A stretch of 64,000 nucleotides of DNA from Curtobacterium pusillum. GTDB taxonomy: Bacteria; Actinomycetota; Actinomycetes; Actinomycetales; Microbacteriaceae. The stretch lies in contig CP018783.1 in the NCBI GenBank assembly GCA_002025645.1, positions 3,410,001-3,474,000 of the forward strand. Direction: 5' to 3'. Shown here in pieces: positions 17,259-25,797 of the stretch (position 1 is its first letter; each line of letters begins with the position of its first letter). Position numbers and translations under genes: made by a program. The notes below the pieces were generated by a model. That model did no database searches. It saw only the letters and a program-made list of their open reading frames with translations, and was not told the origin of the DNA.

Positions 17259-18548
17259 CTACTTCAGGTCGGCGATGAAGCGGTCCGTCCAGGCCAGGGC
17301 CGGCGCGCTCGGGACCGAGCTGCAGGTGGACATCGCCGTGGTGGAGGAGCACGGGGTGTCGCGGTCGAGGGACCAGTAGTGGATCCCGGCGAGTCCGTTC
17401 GCCTTGGCGTACGCGGACAGGGTGTCGACGTCAGCAAGGGTGAAGACCTCGTCGGTGGCGTCGTTCACGCCGATCATCGGGGTGACCTCGATCTTCGACG
17501 GTGCGATGCCGTAGGTGTGCTCGAGGTTTGTGACGGCCTGGATCGAGGACTTGCCCATCTCGCAGGTCGAGCCGGACAGGACGCAGTTCGCGGTCGTCGC
17601 ACGGCCGAAGTCCATCGTCATGAGGTTGACCGTGTAGTTCGTCAGCGTCGACGCCTTGATCGCCTTGACCGTGGCGTCACCGGTGCTGTTCAGGCCGCCG
17701 AAGCTCCCGTCGCTGGCGGCGAGGGTCGCGAGGGTGAACGAGAAGCGGAGGCCCGGGTACTTCGACTGGGCGAGGGCCGCGGCGTTCACGAGGTTCTGGA
17801 CGTCGGCGGCGGACTGCCCGCTCTCGATGTCGAAGTCGACGCCGATCATGTGCGGGGTGGCGTACCGGGCGATGAAGCTCTGCAGCGCCGTGCCGGAGCA
17901 CTTGAAGGAGCCCGCTGCGCCGCCGGTGCTCACGATGTAGTTCACGCCCGCGGCGTCGAGCTTCGGGATGTTGGCGTTCGCGAACGCATCTGCGGCGACA
18001 CCGCCCCAGTTCTCGCTGCCGCAGGTGCCGGTCGCGAAGGCGAGAGTGATCGCCTTGAGGCCGGGCTCGCGGGTGGACACCAGGCTGTTGCTCGACCCGA
18101 CGACCGGGATGCGCGTGCCGGTGACGGCGGTGTTCATGACGTTCGTGTTCCAGTCGAGGTTCACGGTGACGTCCTTGTACGGGCTGAACACCAGCCCGCT
18201 GGCGGTGCCCCCGCTGCCGCCCGTGCCCGGGGTCGTGGTGCCCCCGCCGGGGGTGGTCGTGCCGCCACCACCCGTGCCGGTGCAGGCGCCGGTGGAGGTC
18301 CAGGGCTGCCCGCTCCCCGTCGCGCCGGAGTGCGTCGCGGGGTCGTCGCCCTGCGTCCACCAGTTCGCGGTGTAGTTCGTGCCGTTCTCGCTGACCGCGG
18401 CGCCGCCGGTGTAGGCGGTGCCGGCGCTCCAGGCCGTGGCGCACGACGGGGTCGCGGCCAGTGCTGGTGCTGCGGCGAGCGATCCCCCTGCGATCGTCGC
18501 CACGACGGCGGCCACGAGGCCGATCCGTACCCGGGTGTTCTGCTGCAC
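17259..18548 (-). CDS. Secreted GH18 chitinase with N-terminal chitin-binding domain
   Basis: A 429-residue exported enzyme: signal peptide (1-32, cleavage after ALAA), a type 3 chitin-binding domain (about 36-89, with AWSAGTAYTGGAAVS and NWWTQG), a Gly/Thr/Pro linker (90-117) and a GH18 barrel. The catalytic motif is IGVDFDIES with the acid Glu242; the first Asp of the usual DxxDxDxE is Ile here, and the later tyrosine motif reads MTMDFG. Start GTG 18548 has AGGAG 6 bases upstream. It should degrade environmental chitin. It and the next gene sit between tatB and mrp, which are closer together in mycobacteria. Confidence 0.9.
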   Translation of the reverse strand: MQQNTRVRIGLVAAVVATIAGGSLAAAPALAATPSCATAWSAGTAYTGGAAVSENGTNYTANWWTQGDDPATHSGATGSGQPWTSTGACTGTGGGGTTTPGGGTTTPGTGGSGGTASGLVFSPYKDVTVNLDWNTNVMNTAVTGTRIPVVGSSNSLVSTREPGLKAITLAFATGTCGSENWGGVAADAFANANIPKLDAAGVNYIVSTGGAAGSFKCSGTALQSFIARYATPHMIGVDFDIESGQSAADVQNLVNAAALAQSKYPGLRFSFTLATLAASDGSFGGLNSTGDATVKAIKASTLTNYTVNLMTMDFGRATTANCVLSGSTCEMGKSSIQAVTNLEHTYGIAPSKIEVTPMIGVNDATDEVFTLADVDTLSAYAKANGLAGIHYWSLDRDTPCSSTTAMSTCSSVPSAPALAWTDRFIADLK

Positions 18549-18589
18549 GCGGTTCTCCTGTCCTCGGCCGGACGTCGTCGTCCGGCGGA

Positions 18590-18638
18590 TGGAACCCCTG
18601 CGACCTGATTTCGCAGGAGCATTGTGGAATACCCCTGC
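18590..18638 (-). promoter_or_regulatory. Candidate operator upstream of the chitinase gene
   Basis: On the plus strand TGGAACCCCTGC (18590-18601) and TGGAATACCCCTGC (18625-18638) form a 35-base-spaced direct repeat. Between them CCTGCGA (18597-18603) and TCGCAGG (18611-18617) form a perfect 7-bp inverted repeat. Such clustered sites before a secreted chitinase suggest control by substrate or by carbon state; this is inference. Confidence 0.4.
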
Positions 18639-18691
18639 ATATTGCTCTCGGGTGGAACGACCTGTCCATGAACGAACGTACAGGTGCGGGA

Positions 18692-19540
18692 TCAGTCCTT
18701 CGTCGCGACGATCGTGAACGTGGTCGGCAGCCGGTCCCGATCGGCGGCGGGCCAGGCCCAGGAGCCGTCGCCGGTGTCCTCCATCCGCGGGCTGAAGCGC
18801 CACGGCAGCGTCGTCCCCTCGTCGAGCTGGCGGAGACGCAGCCCGGCACCGAGCAGCGCGTTCACGATCTCGGACAGCGGGTGCGGCCACTCGTACGTGC
18901 GGGTGTTCGCCACGGTCCCGTCGCCCGCGTAGGTCCCGGCGTCGTCCCACTGCTGCGCGGTGCCGTCGGGGAAGTACCGGTACCGGGTGACGAGCTCGTC
19001 GGCGGACTCGTCGAGCGCGTACAGCGCCGGGTGGCCGTCGCGGATGAAGAACACCCCGCCCGGCCGGAGCAACGCGGCGACCTGCGCGGCCCACCGGTCG
19101 AGGTCGGCGAGCCAGCAGATCGTGCCGATGCTCGTGTAGACCAGGTCGAAGTCCCCGACCACCGCGGCCCGGGCGTCGAGGACGTCCGTCTCGACCCAGG
19201 CGACGTCGAGGCCCAGCCGTGCGGCGAGCCCAGCGGCGGAGGCGAGCGCGGCGGGGGAGAAGTCGACGCCGGTGACGTGGGCACCCTCGCGGGCGAGGGA
19301 CACGGTGTCGGTGCCGATGTGGCACTGCAGGTGGCAGACGTCGAGGCCGAGCATGGAACCGGACGGCAGCCAGGGCGCGAGTGCCGGCAGGTCGTCGCGG
19401 ACGACGGTGGAGCGGTGCTCCGGGTCAGCGAGTTCGTCGATCTCGTAGGCACCCTCGTGGATCGGCACGCGGTCGTCCCAGTTCGCGCGGTTGGTGTCGC
19501 GGGCGTGGTCCCAGTCGACGTCGACGTGATCCGTGCTCAT
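18692..19540 (-). CDS. SAM-dependent class I methyltransferase
   Basis: A 282-residue methyltransferase. SAM motif I is LGLDVCHLQCHIGTDTVSL, in which the Cys/His-rich version of the glycine loop is typical of a small-molecule methyltransferase group; then VTGVDFSPAAL and a motif IV region FDLVYTSIGTICWL. Substrate unknown. Start ATG 19540 has TAGGGT 7 bases upstream on the minus strand, so it may be leaderless. That box lies in a 16-base direct repeat shared with the end of the upstream gene mrp, 32 bases away. Confidence 0.82.
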   Translation of the reverse strand: MSTDHVDVDWDHARDTNRANWDDRVPIHEGAYEIDELADPEHRSTVVRDDLPALAPWLPSGSMLGLDVCHLQCHIGTDTVSLAREGAHVTGVDFSPAALASAAGLAARLGLDVAWVETDVLDARAAVVGDFDLVYTSIGTICWLADLDRWAAQVAALLRPGGVFFIRDGHPALYALDESADELVTRYRYFPDGTAQQWDDAGTYAGDGTVANTRTYEWPHPLSEIVNALLGAGLRLRQLDEGTTLPWRFSPRMEDTGDGSWAWPAADRDRLPTTFTIVATKD

Positions 19541-19544
19541 GCAC

Positions 19545-19582
19545 CCGACCCTACGACAGCCTCGAACCGACCCTACGACAGC
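19545..19582. repeat. 16-bp direct repeat at the mrp/methyltransferase junction
   Basis: CCGACCCTACGACAGC occurs at 19545-19560 and again at 19567-19582. The first copy holds the methyltransferase -10 box (TAGGGT on the minus strand); the second contains the mrp stop codon. Confidence 0.75.
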
Positions 19583-20733
19583 GTCAACCCCAGCTTCCGC
19601 CCGGCGAGCCCACGTCCCATCGTCGTGATCCGCTCCGCGATCGCCGCCAGGGCCACGGCCGCCGGGTCGTCCGGCGCCGCGAGGACCACCGGCACCCCGG
19701 CGTCCCCGCCCTCGCGCAGCGGCACGGACAACGGCACGCTGCCGAGCACCGGCACCGGAACGTCCTGGTCGCGGGACAACCGACGGGCGGTCTCCGCCCC
19801 ACCGCCCTCGCCGAACAGGTGCAGGACGCTGCCGTCGGGCTGCACGAGCCCCGCCATGTTCTCGATGACGCCGACCACGCGCTGCCCGGTCTGCCGCGCG
19901 ACGATCCCGCTCCGTTCGGCCACGTCGGCGGCGGCCGCCTGCGGGGTGGTCACGACCAGGACCTCGGCGTGCGGGAGCAGCTGGCCGACCGAGATCGCCA
20001 CGTCCCCGGTGCCGGGCGGCAGGTCGAGCAGCAGCACGTCGAGGTCGCCGAACCACACGTCGGTCAGGAACTGCGACACGGTCCGGTGCAGCATCGGCCC
20101 GCGCCAGGACACCGCGGTCGAGGCGTCGTCGACGAACATGCCGATCGACACGACCTTCACGTCGTGGGCCACCGGCGGCAGGATCATGCTGTCCACCCGG
20201 GTGGGGCGCGGCGCCACGCCGTTCGCGTCGGTGAGGCCCATCAGCCCGGGGATGCTGAAGCCGTGGACGTCGACGTCCACGATGCCCACCCGCTGGCCAC
20301 GTGCTGCGAGCGCGACGGCCAGGTTCGCGGTGACGGTCGACTTCCCGACGCCGCCCTTGCCGCTCGTGACGGCGATCACCCGGGTGAGCGAATCCGGCGT
20401 GAACTGCACGCCCTTCGGCCGGCCGGCGCGGAGCCGTTCGGTCAGCGCGGCGCGGGTCGCCGGGGCCATGACCGACACGTCGACCGTCACGGTGGACACG
20501 CCGTCCACGGAACCGGCGGCGGCGCGCACGTCGCGCTCGATGGTGTCGGCGGCGGGGCACCCCACGATCGTGAGCTGCAGGTCGACGCGCACCGTGCCTC
20601 CAGGCTGCACGTCGACACCACGGATCATGTCGAGCTCCGTGACGGGCCGGCGGATCTCGGGGTCGATCACGCGGCCGAGCGCAGCGAGGACGGCGGAGCC
20701 GAGCCGTTCGTCGGGGGAGACGGCCTCAGCCAC
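19573..20733 (-). CDS. mrp: Mrp/ApbC family P-loop ATPase (iron-sulfur carrier)
   Basis: A 386-residue protein with an N-terminal MIP18/DUF59 domain (about 8-95) and a C-terminal P-loop domain with the deviant Walker A SGKGGVGKST (about residue 123), as in Mrp/NBP35 proteins that load Fe-S clusters onto targets. The CxxC motif used by many NBP35 proteins is not seen, which is usual for the shorter bacterial group. Start GTG 20733 overlaps the end of the DUF1003 gene by 8 bases, so the two are probably translated from one mRNA. The order mrp, DUF1003, MgtE-N/CBS is also seen in mycobacteria. The N-terminal coding region contains the 12-base repeat core CCGTGCCTCCAG at 20592-20603. Confidence 0.9.
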   Translation of the reverse strand: MAEAVSPDERLGSAVLAALGRVIDPEIRRPVTELDMIRGVDVQPGGTVRVDLQLTIVGCPAADTIERDVRAAAGSVDGVSTVTVDVSVMAPATRAALTERLRAGRPKGVQFTPDSLTRVIAVTSGKGGVGKSTVTANLAVALAARGQRVGIVDVDVHGFSIPGLMGLTDANGVAPRPTRVDSMILPPVAHDVKVVSIGMFVDDASTAVSWRGPMLHRTVSQFLTDVWFGDLDVLLLDLPPGTGDVAISVGQLLPHAEVLVVTTPQAAAADVAERSGIVARQTGQRVVGVIENMAGLVQPDGSVLHLFGEGGGAETARRLSRDQDVPVPVLGSVPLSVPLREGGDAGVPVVLAAPDDPAAVALAAIAERITTMGRGLAGRKLGLTLS

Positions 20734-21292
20734 GGGCGGTGCTGCCGGACTCGTCCGCGAAGCCGGCGTCCTCCGAGTCGCGACGGTCGAGCTCCTCGAG
20801 CAGCGACCGGATCTCGGCGCGGATGAAGTCCTTCGACGCCATGTCCCGCATCGCCAGGCGCAGTGCCACGACCTCGCGGGCCAGGTACTCGGTGTCCGCC
20901 AGGTTCCGCTCGGCGCGCTGACGGTCCTGCTCGAACTGCACGCGGTCGCGGTCGTCCTGCCGGTTCTGGGCGAGCAGGATCAGTGGCGCCGCGTACGAGG
21001 CCTGCAGGGAGAGCACGAGAGTCAGGGCCGTGAAGCCGATCGCCGCCGAGTCGAACTGCCACGACTTCGGGGCGAGGGTGTTGTAGCCCATCCAGACGAC
21101 GCAGAACAGGGTCAGGCCGACGAGGAACCACGGCGTGCCCATGGCGCGGGCGATGCCCTCGGTGGCGCGGCCGAAGGCGTCGCCGCGGCCTCTGCGGCGG
21201 GTCGGCAGGACGCGGGTGCGCATGCCCTTGGGCGAATCGAGTCGAGCGTCGGTGCGCTCGCGATCGCGGCGGTTCTCATCCGTTCGGGCCAC
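20726..21292 (-). CDS. DUF1003 membrane protein
   Basis: A 188-residue protein with two close membrane helices (about 54-72 and 83-103, containing WFLVGLTLFCVVWMGYN and FTALTLVLSLQASYAAPLILL), the core of DUF1003, followed by a charged helical C-terminus that may form a coiled coil. Function is unknown. Start GTG 21292 has AAGGAGG 7 bases upstream. It overlaps the upstream MgtE-N/CBS gene by 17 bases and the downstream mrp by 8, making a three-gene operon. Confidence 0.88.
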   Translation of the reverse strand: MARTDENRRDRERTDARLDSPKGMRTRVLPTRRRGRGDAFGRATEGIARAMGTPWFLVGLTLFCVVWMGYNTLAPKSWQFDSAAIGFTALTLVLSLQASYAAPLILLAQNRQDDRDRVQFEQDRQRAERNLADTEYLAREVVALRLAMRDMASKDFIRAEIRSLLEELDRRDSEDAGFADESGSTARG

Positions 21293-22595
21293 GGGTGGTC
21301 CTCCTTCCCGTCGTCACGGGCGTCTTGCGCGGGCGTTGGCGTGGGAGCGGTGAGGGTTCTCCCTCGCCCTGACTTCGCCAGTCGTCCGGCAGGACGTGGT
21401 CGAGGACATCGTCGATCGTCACCACCCCGACGAGTCGGTGGGCGTCGTCGACCACGGGGACGGACAGCAGGTTGTAGGTCGCCATGATGCGGGTGACCTC
21501 GGCGGCACTCGCGTCGACCCGGACCGGTTCGGTCTGCTGGTCGATCAGGGTGCCCAGTCGTTCGTTCGGCGGGTACCGCAGCATCCGCTGGAAGTGGACG
21601 AGTCCGAGGAACCGGCCGGTGGGCGGCTCGTACGGCGGCAGCGTGACGCAGACCGCCGCGCCGAGCACCGGGGCGAGTTCGTGGCGCCGCACGAGCGCGA
21701 GACCCTCGGCCACCGTGGCGTCCGCGGAGACGATCACCGGCTCGGTCGTCATGAGGCCACCCGCCGTGTCCGGCTCGTACTCGAGGAGCATGCGGACGTC
21801 CTGCGCCTCCTCCGGCTCCATGAGCTCGAGGAGGGCCTCGCTCCGTTCGTCGGAGAACTGCGCGAGCACGTCGGCCGCGTCGTCCGGCTGCATGTGGTCG
21901 AGGACGTCGGCGGCGCGGGAGTCGGTGAGCCGGGTGAGGATCTCGATCCGCTCCTGGTCGGGCATCTCCTCGAGCACGTCGGCCAGTCGGTCGTCGGGGA
22001 GCTCCTCGGCGACCTCGAACCGTCGTTCCTCGGGCAGGTCGAGCAGCGTCGACGCGAGGTCGGCGGGCAGCAGGTCGGAGTAGGCGGCGATGACGTGCTC
22101 GGCGGACTGGGCCTCGCCGGGGAGCTCGTCCTCGGTGACCTCGTTCCAGGTCGCGAAGGTCGTCGGGCCCTTGCCGAACGGCGACGGCGTGGTCTTCGGC
22201 TTGCGGAGGAAGAGCTGGGAGACCTCCCAGTCGCCCTGCCCGCGGTCCTCGATCGCGACGTCCTCGATGGTGGCGCGGATGCGCTCCTTCTTGATGAGGA
22301 CCTTGCGACCGAGCATCTCGGCGATCACGCGCACCTCGCCACCGCGCTGCTCGAAGCGGCGCATGTTGACGATGCCCGTGGTGATGACCTGTCCGGCGCC
22401 GATCGAGGTGATCCGGCCGATGCTCACGAAGATGCGGCGTTTGCCCGGCACCTCGACGATGAGTCCGACGACGTGCGGTGCGTCGACGCGGCGGTACACG
22501 ACGAGGACGTCGCGCACCCTGCCGACGCGGTCGCCCGCGGGGTCGAAGACGGAGCACCCGGCGAGGCGGGCGACGAAGACCTTCGTGGCGCTCAC
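21276..22595 (-). CDS. MgtE N-terminal and CBS domain protein without transporter domain
   Basis: A 439-residue soluble protein. Residues about 8-130 resemble PRC-barrel segments (DPAGDRVGRVRDVLVVY), about 185-290 an MgtE N domain of short helical repeats (LDLPEERRFEVAEELPDDRLADVLEEMP), and about 290-410 a CBS pair. No membrane helices follow, so it is not itself a magnesium channel; it may sense nucleotides or magnesium and act on the DUF1003 protein encoded next. Start GTG 22595 has TACGCT 7 bases upstream. A relative with the same domains lies beside mrp in mycobacteria. Confidence 0.85.
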   Translation of the reverse strand: MSATKVFVARLAGCSVFDPAGDRVGRVRDVLVVYRRVDAPHVVGLIVEVPGKRRIFVSIGRITSIGAGQVITTGIVNMRRFEQRGGEVRVIAEMLGRKVLIKKERIRATIEDVAIEDRGQGDWEVSQLFLRKPKTTPSPFGKGPTTFATWNEVTEDELPGEAQSAEHVIAAYSDLLPADLASTLLDLPEERRFEVAEELPDDRLADVLEEMPDQERIEILTRLTDSRAADVLDHMQPDDAADVLAQFSDERSEALLELMEPEEAQDVRMLLEYEPDTAGGLMTTEPVIVSADATVAEGLALVRRHELAPVLGAAVCVTLPPYEPPTGRFLGLVHFQRMLRYPPNERLGTLIDQQTEPVRVDASAAEVTRIMATYNLLSVPVVDDAHRLVGVVTIDDVLDHVLPDDWRSQGEGEPSPLPRQRPRKTPVTTGRRTTRGPNG

Positions 22596-22679
22596 CCGAC
22601 CCAGCGTAGTCGCTGTGCATGGGGGTTCTTCCCTGTGTGTGCACGTGCGATTGCAAGGTGTTCGGTGAATGATGGCTGG

Positions 22680-23603
22680 GTGAGCAATCAGAGCCCCTTC
22701 GCCGGCAGGACCGCCCAGGCCTTCCCGACGCTGCCCAAGGGCGACGTCCTCGGCACCTACGACAGCTACCCCGACGCCCAGCGCGTCGTGGCGAAGCTCG
22801 CCGAGGCCGACTTCCCCGTCAACCAGCTCTCGATCGTCGGCAACGACCTCAAGACCGTCGAGCGGGTCACGGGCAAGATGACCTACGGCCGCGCCGCCAT
22901 CGCCGGTGCGCTGTCCGGGCTCTGGCTCGGCATCTTCTTCGGCATCGTGCTCACCCTGTTCTCGCCGAGCGCTGGCGGGCTCATCCTCGCCGCGGCCATC
23001 ATCGGCGCCGCGTTCGGCATGCTCTACGGCATCGTCTCCTTCGCGATCACCAAGCGGCAGCGGGACTTCACGAGCGTGCACCAGGTGCTCGCCACGAACT
23101 ACCAGATCGTCGTCGAGCCGCAGCTCGTGGGCCAGGCCCGTCGCATCCTCGGCGAGGCCGGGCTCGCCCCCGCCACGCACTGGAACCCGGGGACGCCGGG
23201 TGCACCGGGCCCGCAGAGCGGCCCGGGAGCCGGTTTCCACGGCCAGTCGCCGCAGCAGCCGTGGCGTCCGGGTCCGGCCGGTGGGCAGGTCCCGCCCCAG
23301 CAGTCGCCGTACGGCGGGCACGCGACACCCCACCAGCAGCCTGGAGGCACGCAGCAGCCCGGCACGTCGGCCTCGGGTCCGCAGACGGGTGCGCCCTCGG
23401 GCACGCCGCGCTATGGCACGAACGACGGGCCCCGGTACGGGGAGACGCCGTCCACGGCGCCGTCCTCGTCCGAGACTCCGGCGGCCGTGCCGCAGCCTCG
23501 GCCGGACGAGCCGCCGCGCTACGGCGAGCGGGTGACGGGGGCGACGCCGACGTCCGCGCCGTCCGCGTCCTCGGACGAGTCGAAGGACGACGAGTCCCGC
23601 TGA
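22680..23603 (+). CDS. General stress protein (YflT-like) with Pro/Gln/Gly tail
   Basis: A 307-residue protein. Residues about 17-80 match the heat-induced stress protein fold seen in B. subtilis YflT and 17M (GTYDSYPDAQRVVAKLAEADFP), followed by two glycine-zipper membrane helices (about 80-122). The C-terminal 145 residues are low complexity, rich in Pro, Gln, Gly and Ser, with repeats of RYG near the end. GTG 22680 starts 85 bases from the divergent CBS gene. Role unknown; inference is envelope stress. Confidence 0.8.
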   Translation: MSNQSPFAGRTAQAFPTLPKGDVLGTYDSYPDAQRVVAKLAEADFPVNQLSIVGNDLKTVERVTGKMTYGRAAIAGALSGLWLGIFFGIVLTLFSPSAGGLILAAAIIGAAFGMLYGIVSFAITKRQRDFTSVHQVLATNYQIVVEPQLVGQARRILGEAGLAPATHWNPGTPGAPGPQSGPGAGFHGQSPQQPWRPGPAGGQVPPQQSPYGGHATPHQQPGGTQQPGTSASGPQTGAPSGTPRYGTNDGPRYGETPSTAPSSSETPAAVPQPRPDEPPRYGERVTGATPTSAPSASSDESKDDESR

Positions 23604-23656
23604 CCCCGAGGCGGACGAGGTCGGCGAGGTCGCGCGACGCGCCACTCACGTCCGCT

Positions 23657-23712
23657 GAGGTCGCACGAACGGCCGCTCCCCGTCGCGGGGAGCGGCCGTT
23701 CTCGCGACCTCG
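23657..23712. terminator. Nested hairpin between the stress gene and the GNAT gene
   Basis: AACGGCCGCTCCCC (23668-23681) pairs exactly with 23687-23700 around a 5-base loop, and GAGGTCGC (23657-23664) pairs with GCGACCTC (23705-23712) outside it. It serves two convergent genes and is probably bidirectional. Confidence 0.8.
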
Positions 23713-23744
23713 GCACCCGCCTGGGGGCGCCCGGGGCGGACGGG

Positions 23745-24233
23745 TTACAGGACCTTCGAGTAGCAGATGGAGGTCGGCACCCCGACGTACGGGCCGAAGT
23801 TCGCGATGCGGCCGAAACCCTCGCGCTCGTAGAACCCGATCGCGCGCTTCTGCTCGTTGCCCGTCTCGAGCACGAGCGCGGGTGAGCCGAGGTCGAGTGC
23901 GGCCTCCTCCAGCCGACGCAGCAGCGCCGCGGCGACACCTGCGCCCCGGGACTCCGGTCGGACGTACATCCGCTTGATCTCGGTGATGCCGTCCTGCACG
24001 ATCCGCAGACCGCCGCAGCCGAGCGGGGTCCCGTCCTCGTCGCGCGCGAGGAAGAACACCGCGATCGACTCGGCCGTGGGCTTCTCGCCAGGCTCGGTGT
24101 CGCCGCCGTACGCACGGTCGATCTCCAGGCGCTGCGCGGCACGGAGCCGCTGCGCGTCCGGGGAGTCGAAGTGCTCGACGTCGATCGAGAACGCGCCCTC
24201 GCTGGGGCTGGGGGAGACCTCCGGTGTCGTCAC
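23745..24233 (-). CDS. GNAT family N-acetyltransferase
   Basis: A 162-residue acetyltransferase using acetyl-CoA. The pyrophosphate-binding motif is visible as RPESRGAGVAAALLRRLE, followed by LVLETGNEQKRAIGFYEREGF. Substrate cannot be inferred. Start GTG 24233 has TAGCCT 6 bases upstream on the minus strand; the first three bases of that box are the stop codon of the aminopeptidase gene, so the promoter is built into the end of the upstream gene. Confidence 0.87.
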   Translation of the reverse strand: MTTPEVSPSPSEGAFSIDVEHFDSPDAQRLRAAQRLEIDRAYGGDTEPGEKPTAESIAVFFLARDEDGTPLGCGGLRIVQDGITEIKRMYVRPESRGAGVAAALLRRLEEAALDLGSPALVLETGNEQKRAIGFYEREGFGRIANFGPYVGVPTSICYSKVL

Positions 24234-24242
24234 CCGCTCAGG

Positions 24243-25727
24243 CTAGCGGCCGGAGCGGGCGATCCACCCCTCCACTTCCGAGGGGGTCCGGGGGATACCG
24301 ACCGACAGGTTCTCGGCGCCGTCCTCGGTCACCAGGATGTCGTCCTCGATGCGCACGCCGATGCCACGGAACTCCTCGGGCACGGTGAGGTCGTCCTGCT
24401 GGAAGTACAGGCCGGGTTCGATCGTGAAGACCATGCCGGGCTGCACGATGCCGTCGATGTACATCTCGCGGCGGGCCTTGGCGCAGTCGTGCACGTCGAG
24501 GCCGAGGTGGTGGCTCGTGCCGTGCACCATGTACCGGCGGTGGAACTGGTTGTCCTGCTGGAGCGATTCCTCGGCGGTGCCGGGCAGGAAGCCCCACTCG
24601 GCGGTCTTCCGGGCGATGACCTCCATCGCGGTGGCGTGCACCTGCCGGAAGGTGATGCCGGGCTTGACGATCGCGAACGCCGCGTCGGCGGCTTCGAGCA
24701 CGGCTTCGTACACCAGACGCTGGACGTCGGTGAAGGTGCCGCTGACGGGGAGCGTGCGCGTGATGTCGGCCGTGTAGAACGAGTCGACCTCGACACCGGC
24801 GTCGATGAGGATCAGGTCACCCGGCTCGACGGCACCGTCGTTGCGGGTCCAGTGCAGGATGCAGGCGTGGTGGCCCGACGCGGCGATCGTGTCGTAGCCC
24901 ACGGTGTTGCCGTCGGCCCGGGCACGGCGGTTGAAGGTGCCCTCGACGATGCGCTCGCCACGGGGGTGCGCCAGGACCGCGTCGAAGTCGGCGATGACGT
25001 CGTCGAACCCGGCCTTGGTGGCGTTCACGGCCTTGCGGAGCTCGTTGACCTCGTACGCGTCCTTCACCAGGCGGAGCTCGGAGAGGTCCCGCGCGAGGGC
25101 GTCGTCTGTCGCGGGCACCCCGTCGGTCTCGGGCGCGCCGCCGACCGGGTTGCCCAGGCGCTCGTCGAGCGCACGGGTGAGGTCGGTGTCGGCGTCACGG
25201 ACGAGCAGCGCCGAGGCGTCGAGCCCGGCGGTCACGGTGTCGAACGTGCCGAGGTCGGCCGTCGCGAGCCCGAGGTCCGCAGCGACCTCGTCGAGGGAGG
25301 GGCGCGGCCCGACCCAGAACTCACCGATCTCGGGGTTCGCGTAGAACTCCTCGGAGTCGCGGCCCGCGGTGGCGCGGAAGTAGAGCGTTGCGTCGTGCCC
25401 GGAGCCGTTCGGCGTCATCACGAGCACGGAGCCGACGACGGTGTCTGTGCCCCAGCCGGTGAGGTGCGCGAACGTGGAGTGCGGGCGGAACGGGTAGTCG
25501 CAGTCGTTCGAGCGGACCTTGGCCTGGCCCGCCGGCACGACGATGGTGCGACCGGGGTGCAGCTCGGAGACCTTCGCGCGGCGCTCGGCGGCGAAGGCGG
25601 CCTGCTCGCGGGGCGCGGGCAGCGGACGGTCACGATCGGCCCACTGCGAGCCGATGTAGTCCTTGAACGTCGAGGATCCGGGAGTCGTGGAACGGTTGCT
25701 CGTCGCGCGGGGAGTGGTGTCGGACAT
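24243..25727 (-). CDS. pepP: Xaa-Pro aminopeptidase (aminopeptidase P)
   Basis: A 494-residue M24B metallopeptidase removing an N-terminal residue before proline. An N-terminal creatinase-like domain precedes the pita-bread domain with the metal ligands LIDAGVEVDSFYTADITRT, HGTSHHLGLDVHD, TIEPGLYF and GVRIEDDILV. Start ATG 25727 gives the usual length; GATGAT lies 6 bases upstream and could be a -10 box, and no ribosome site other than a G run is seen. The first 25 residues are Ser/Thr-rich. It is divergent from the PHP gene across 70 bases. Confidence 0.92.
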   Translation of the reverse strand: MSDTTPRATSNRSTTPGSSTFKDYIGSQWADRDRPLPAPREQAAFAAERRAKVSELHPGRTIVVPAGQAKVRSNDCDYPFRPHSTFAHLTGWGTDTVVGSVLVMTPNGSGHDATLYFRATAGRDSEEFYANPEIGEFWVGPRPSLDEVAADLGLATADLGTFDTVTAGLDASALLVRDADTDLTRALDERLGNPVGGAPETDGVPATDDALARDLSELRLVKDAYEVNELRKAVNATKAGFDDVIADFDAVLAHPRGERIVEGTFNRRARADGNTVGYDTIAASGHHACILHWTRNDGAVEPGDLILIDAGVEVDSFYTADITRTLPVSGTFTDVQRLVYEAVLEAADAAFAIVKPGITFRQVHATAMEVIARKTAEWGFLPGTAEESLQQDNQFHRRYMVHGTSHHLGLDVHDCAKARREMYIDGIVQPGMVFTIEPGLYFQQDDLTVPEEFRGIGVRIEDDILVTEDGAENLSVGIPRTPSEVEGWIARSGR

Positions 25728-25797
25728 GCCCCCATCATCGCACCGCCCGACGGCGGACGGCCTGTGCGCCCGCTCACCTGTGGATACCATTGGCCAC

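Noticed and set aside
17259..19540. Chitinase plus methyltransferase as a mobile island
   Set aside because: No integrase, transposase, direct repeats at both ends or composition change; only their absence from the mycobacterial order suggests insertion.
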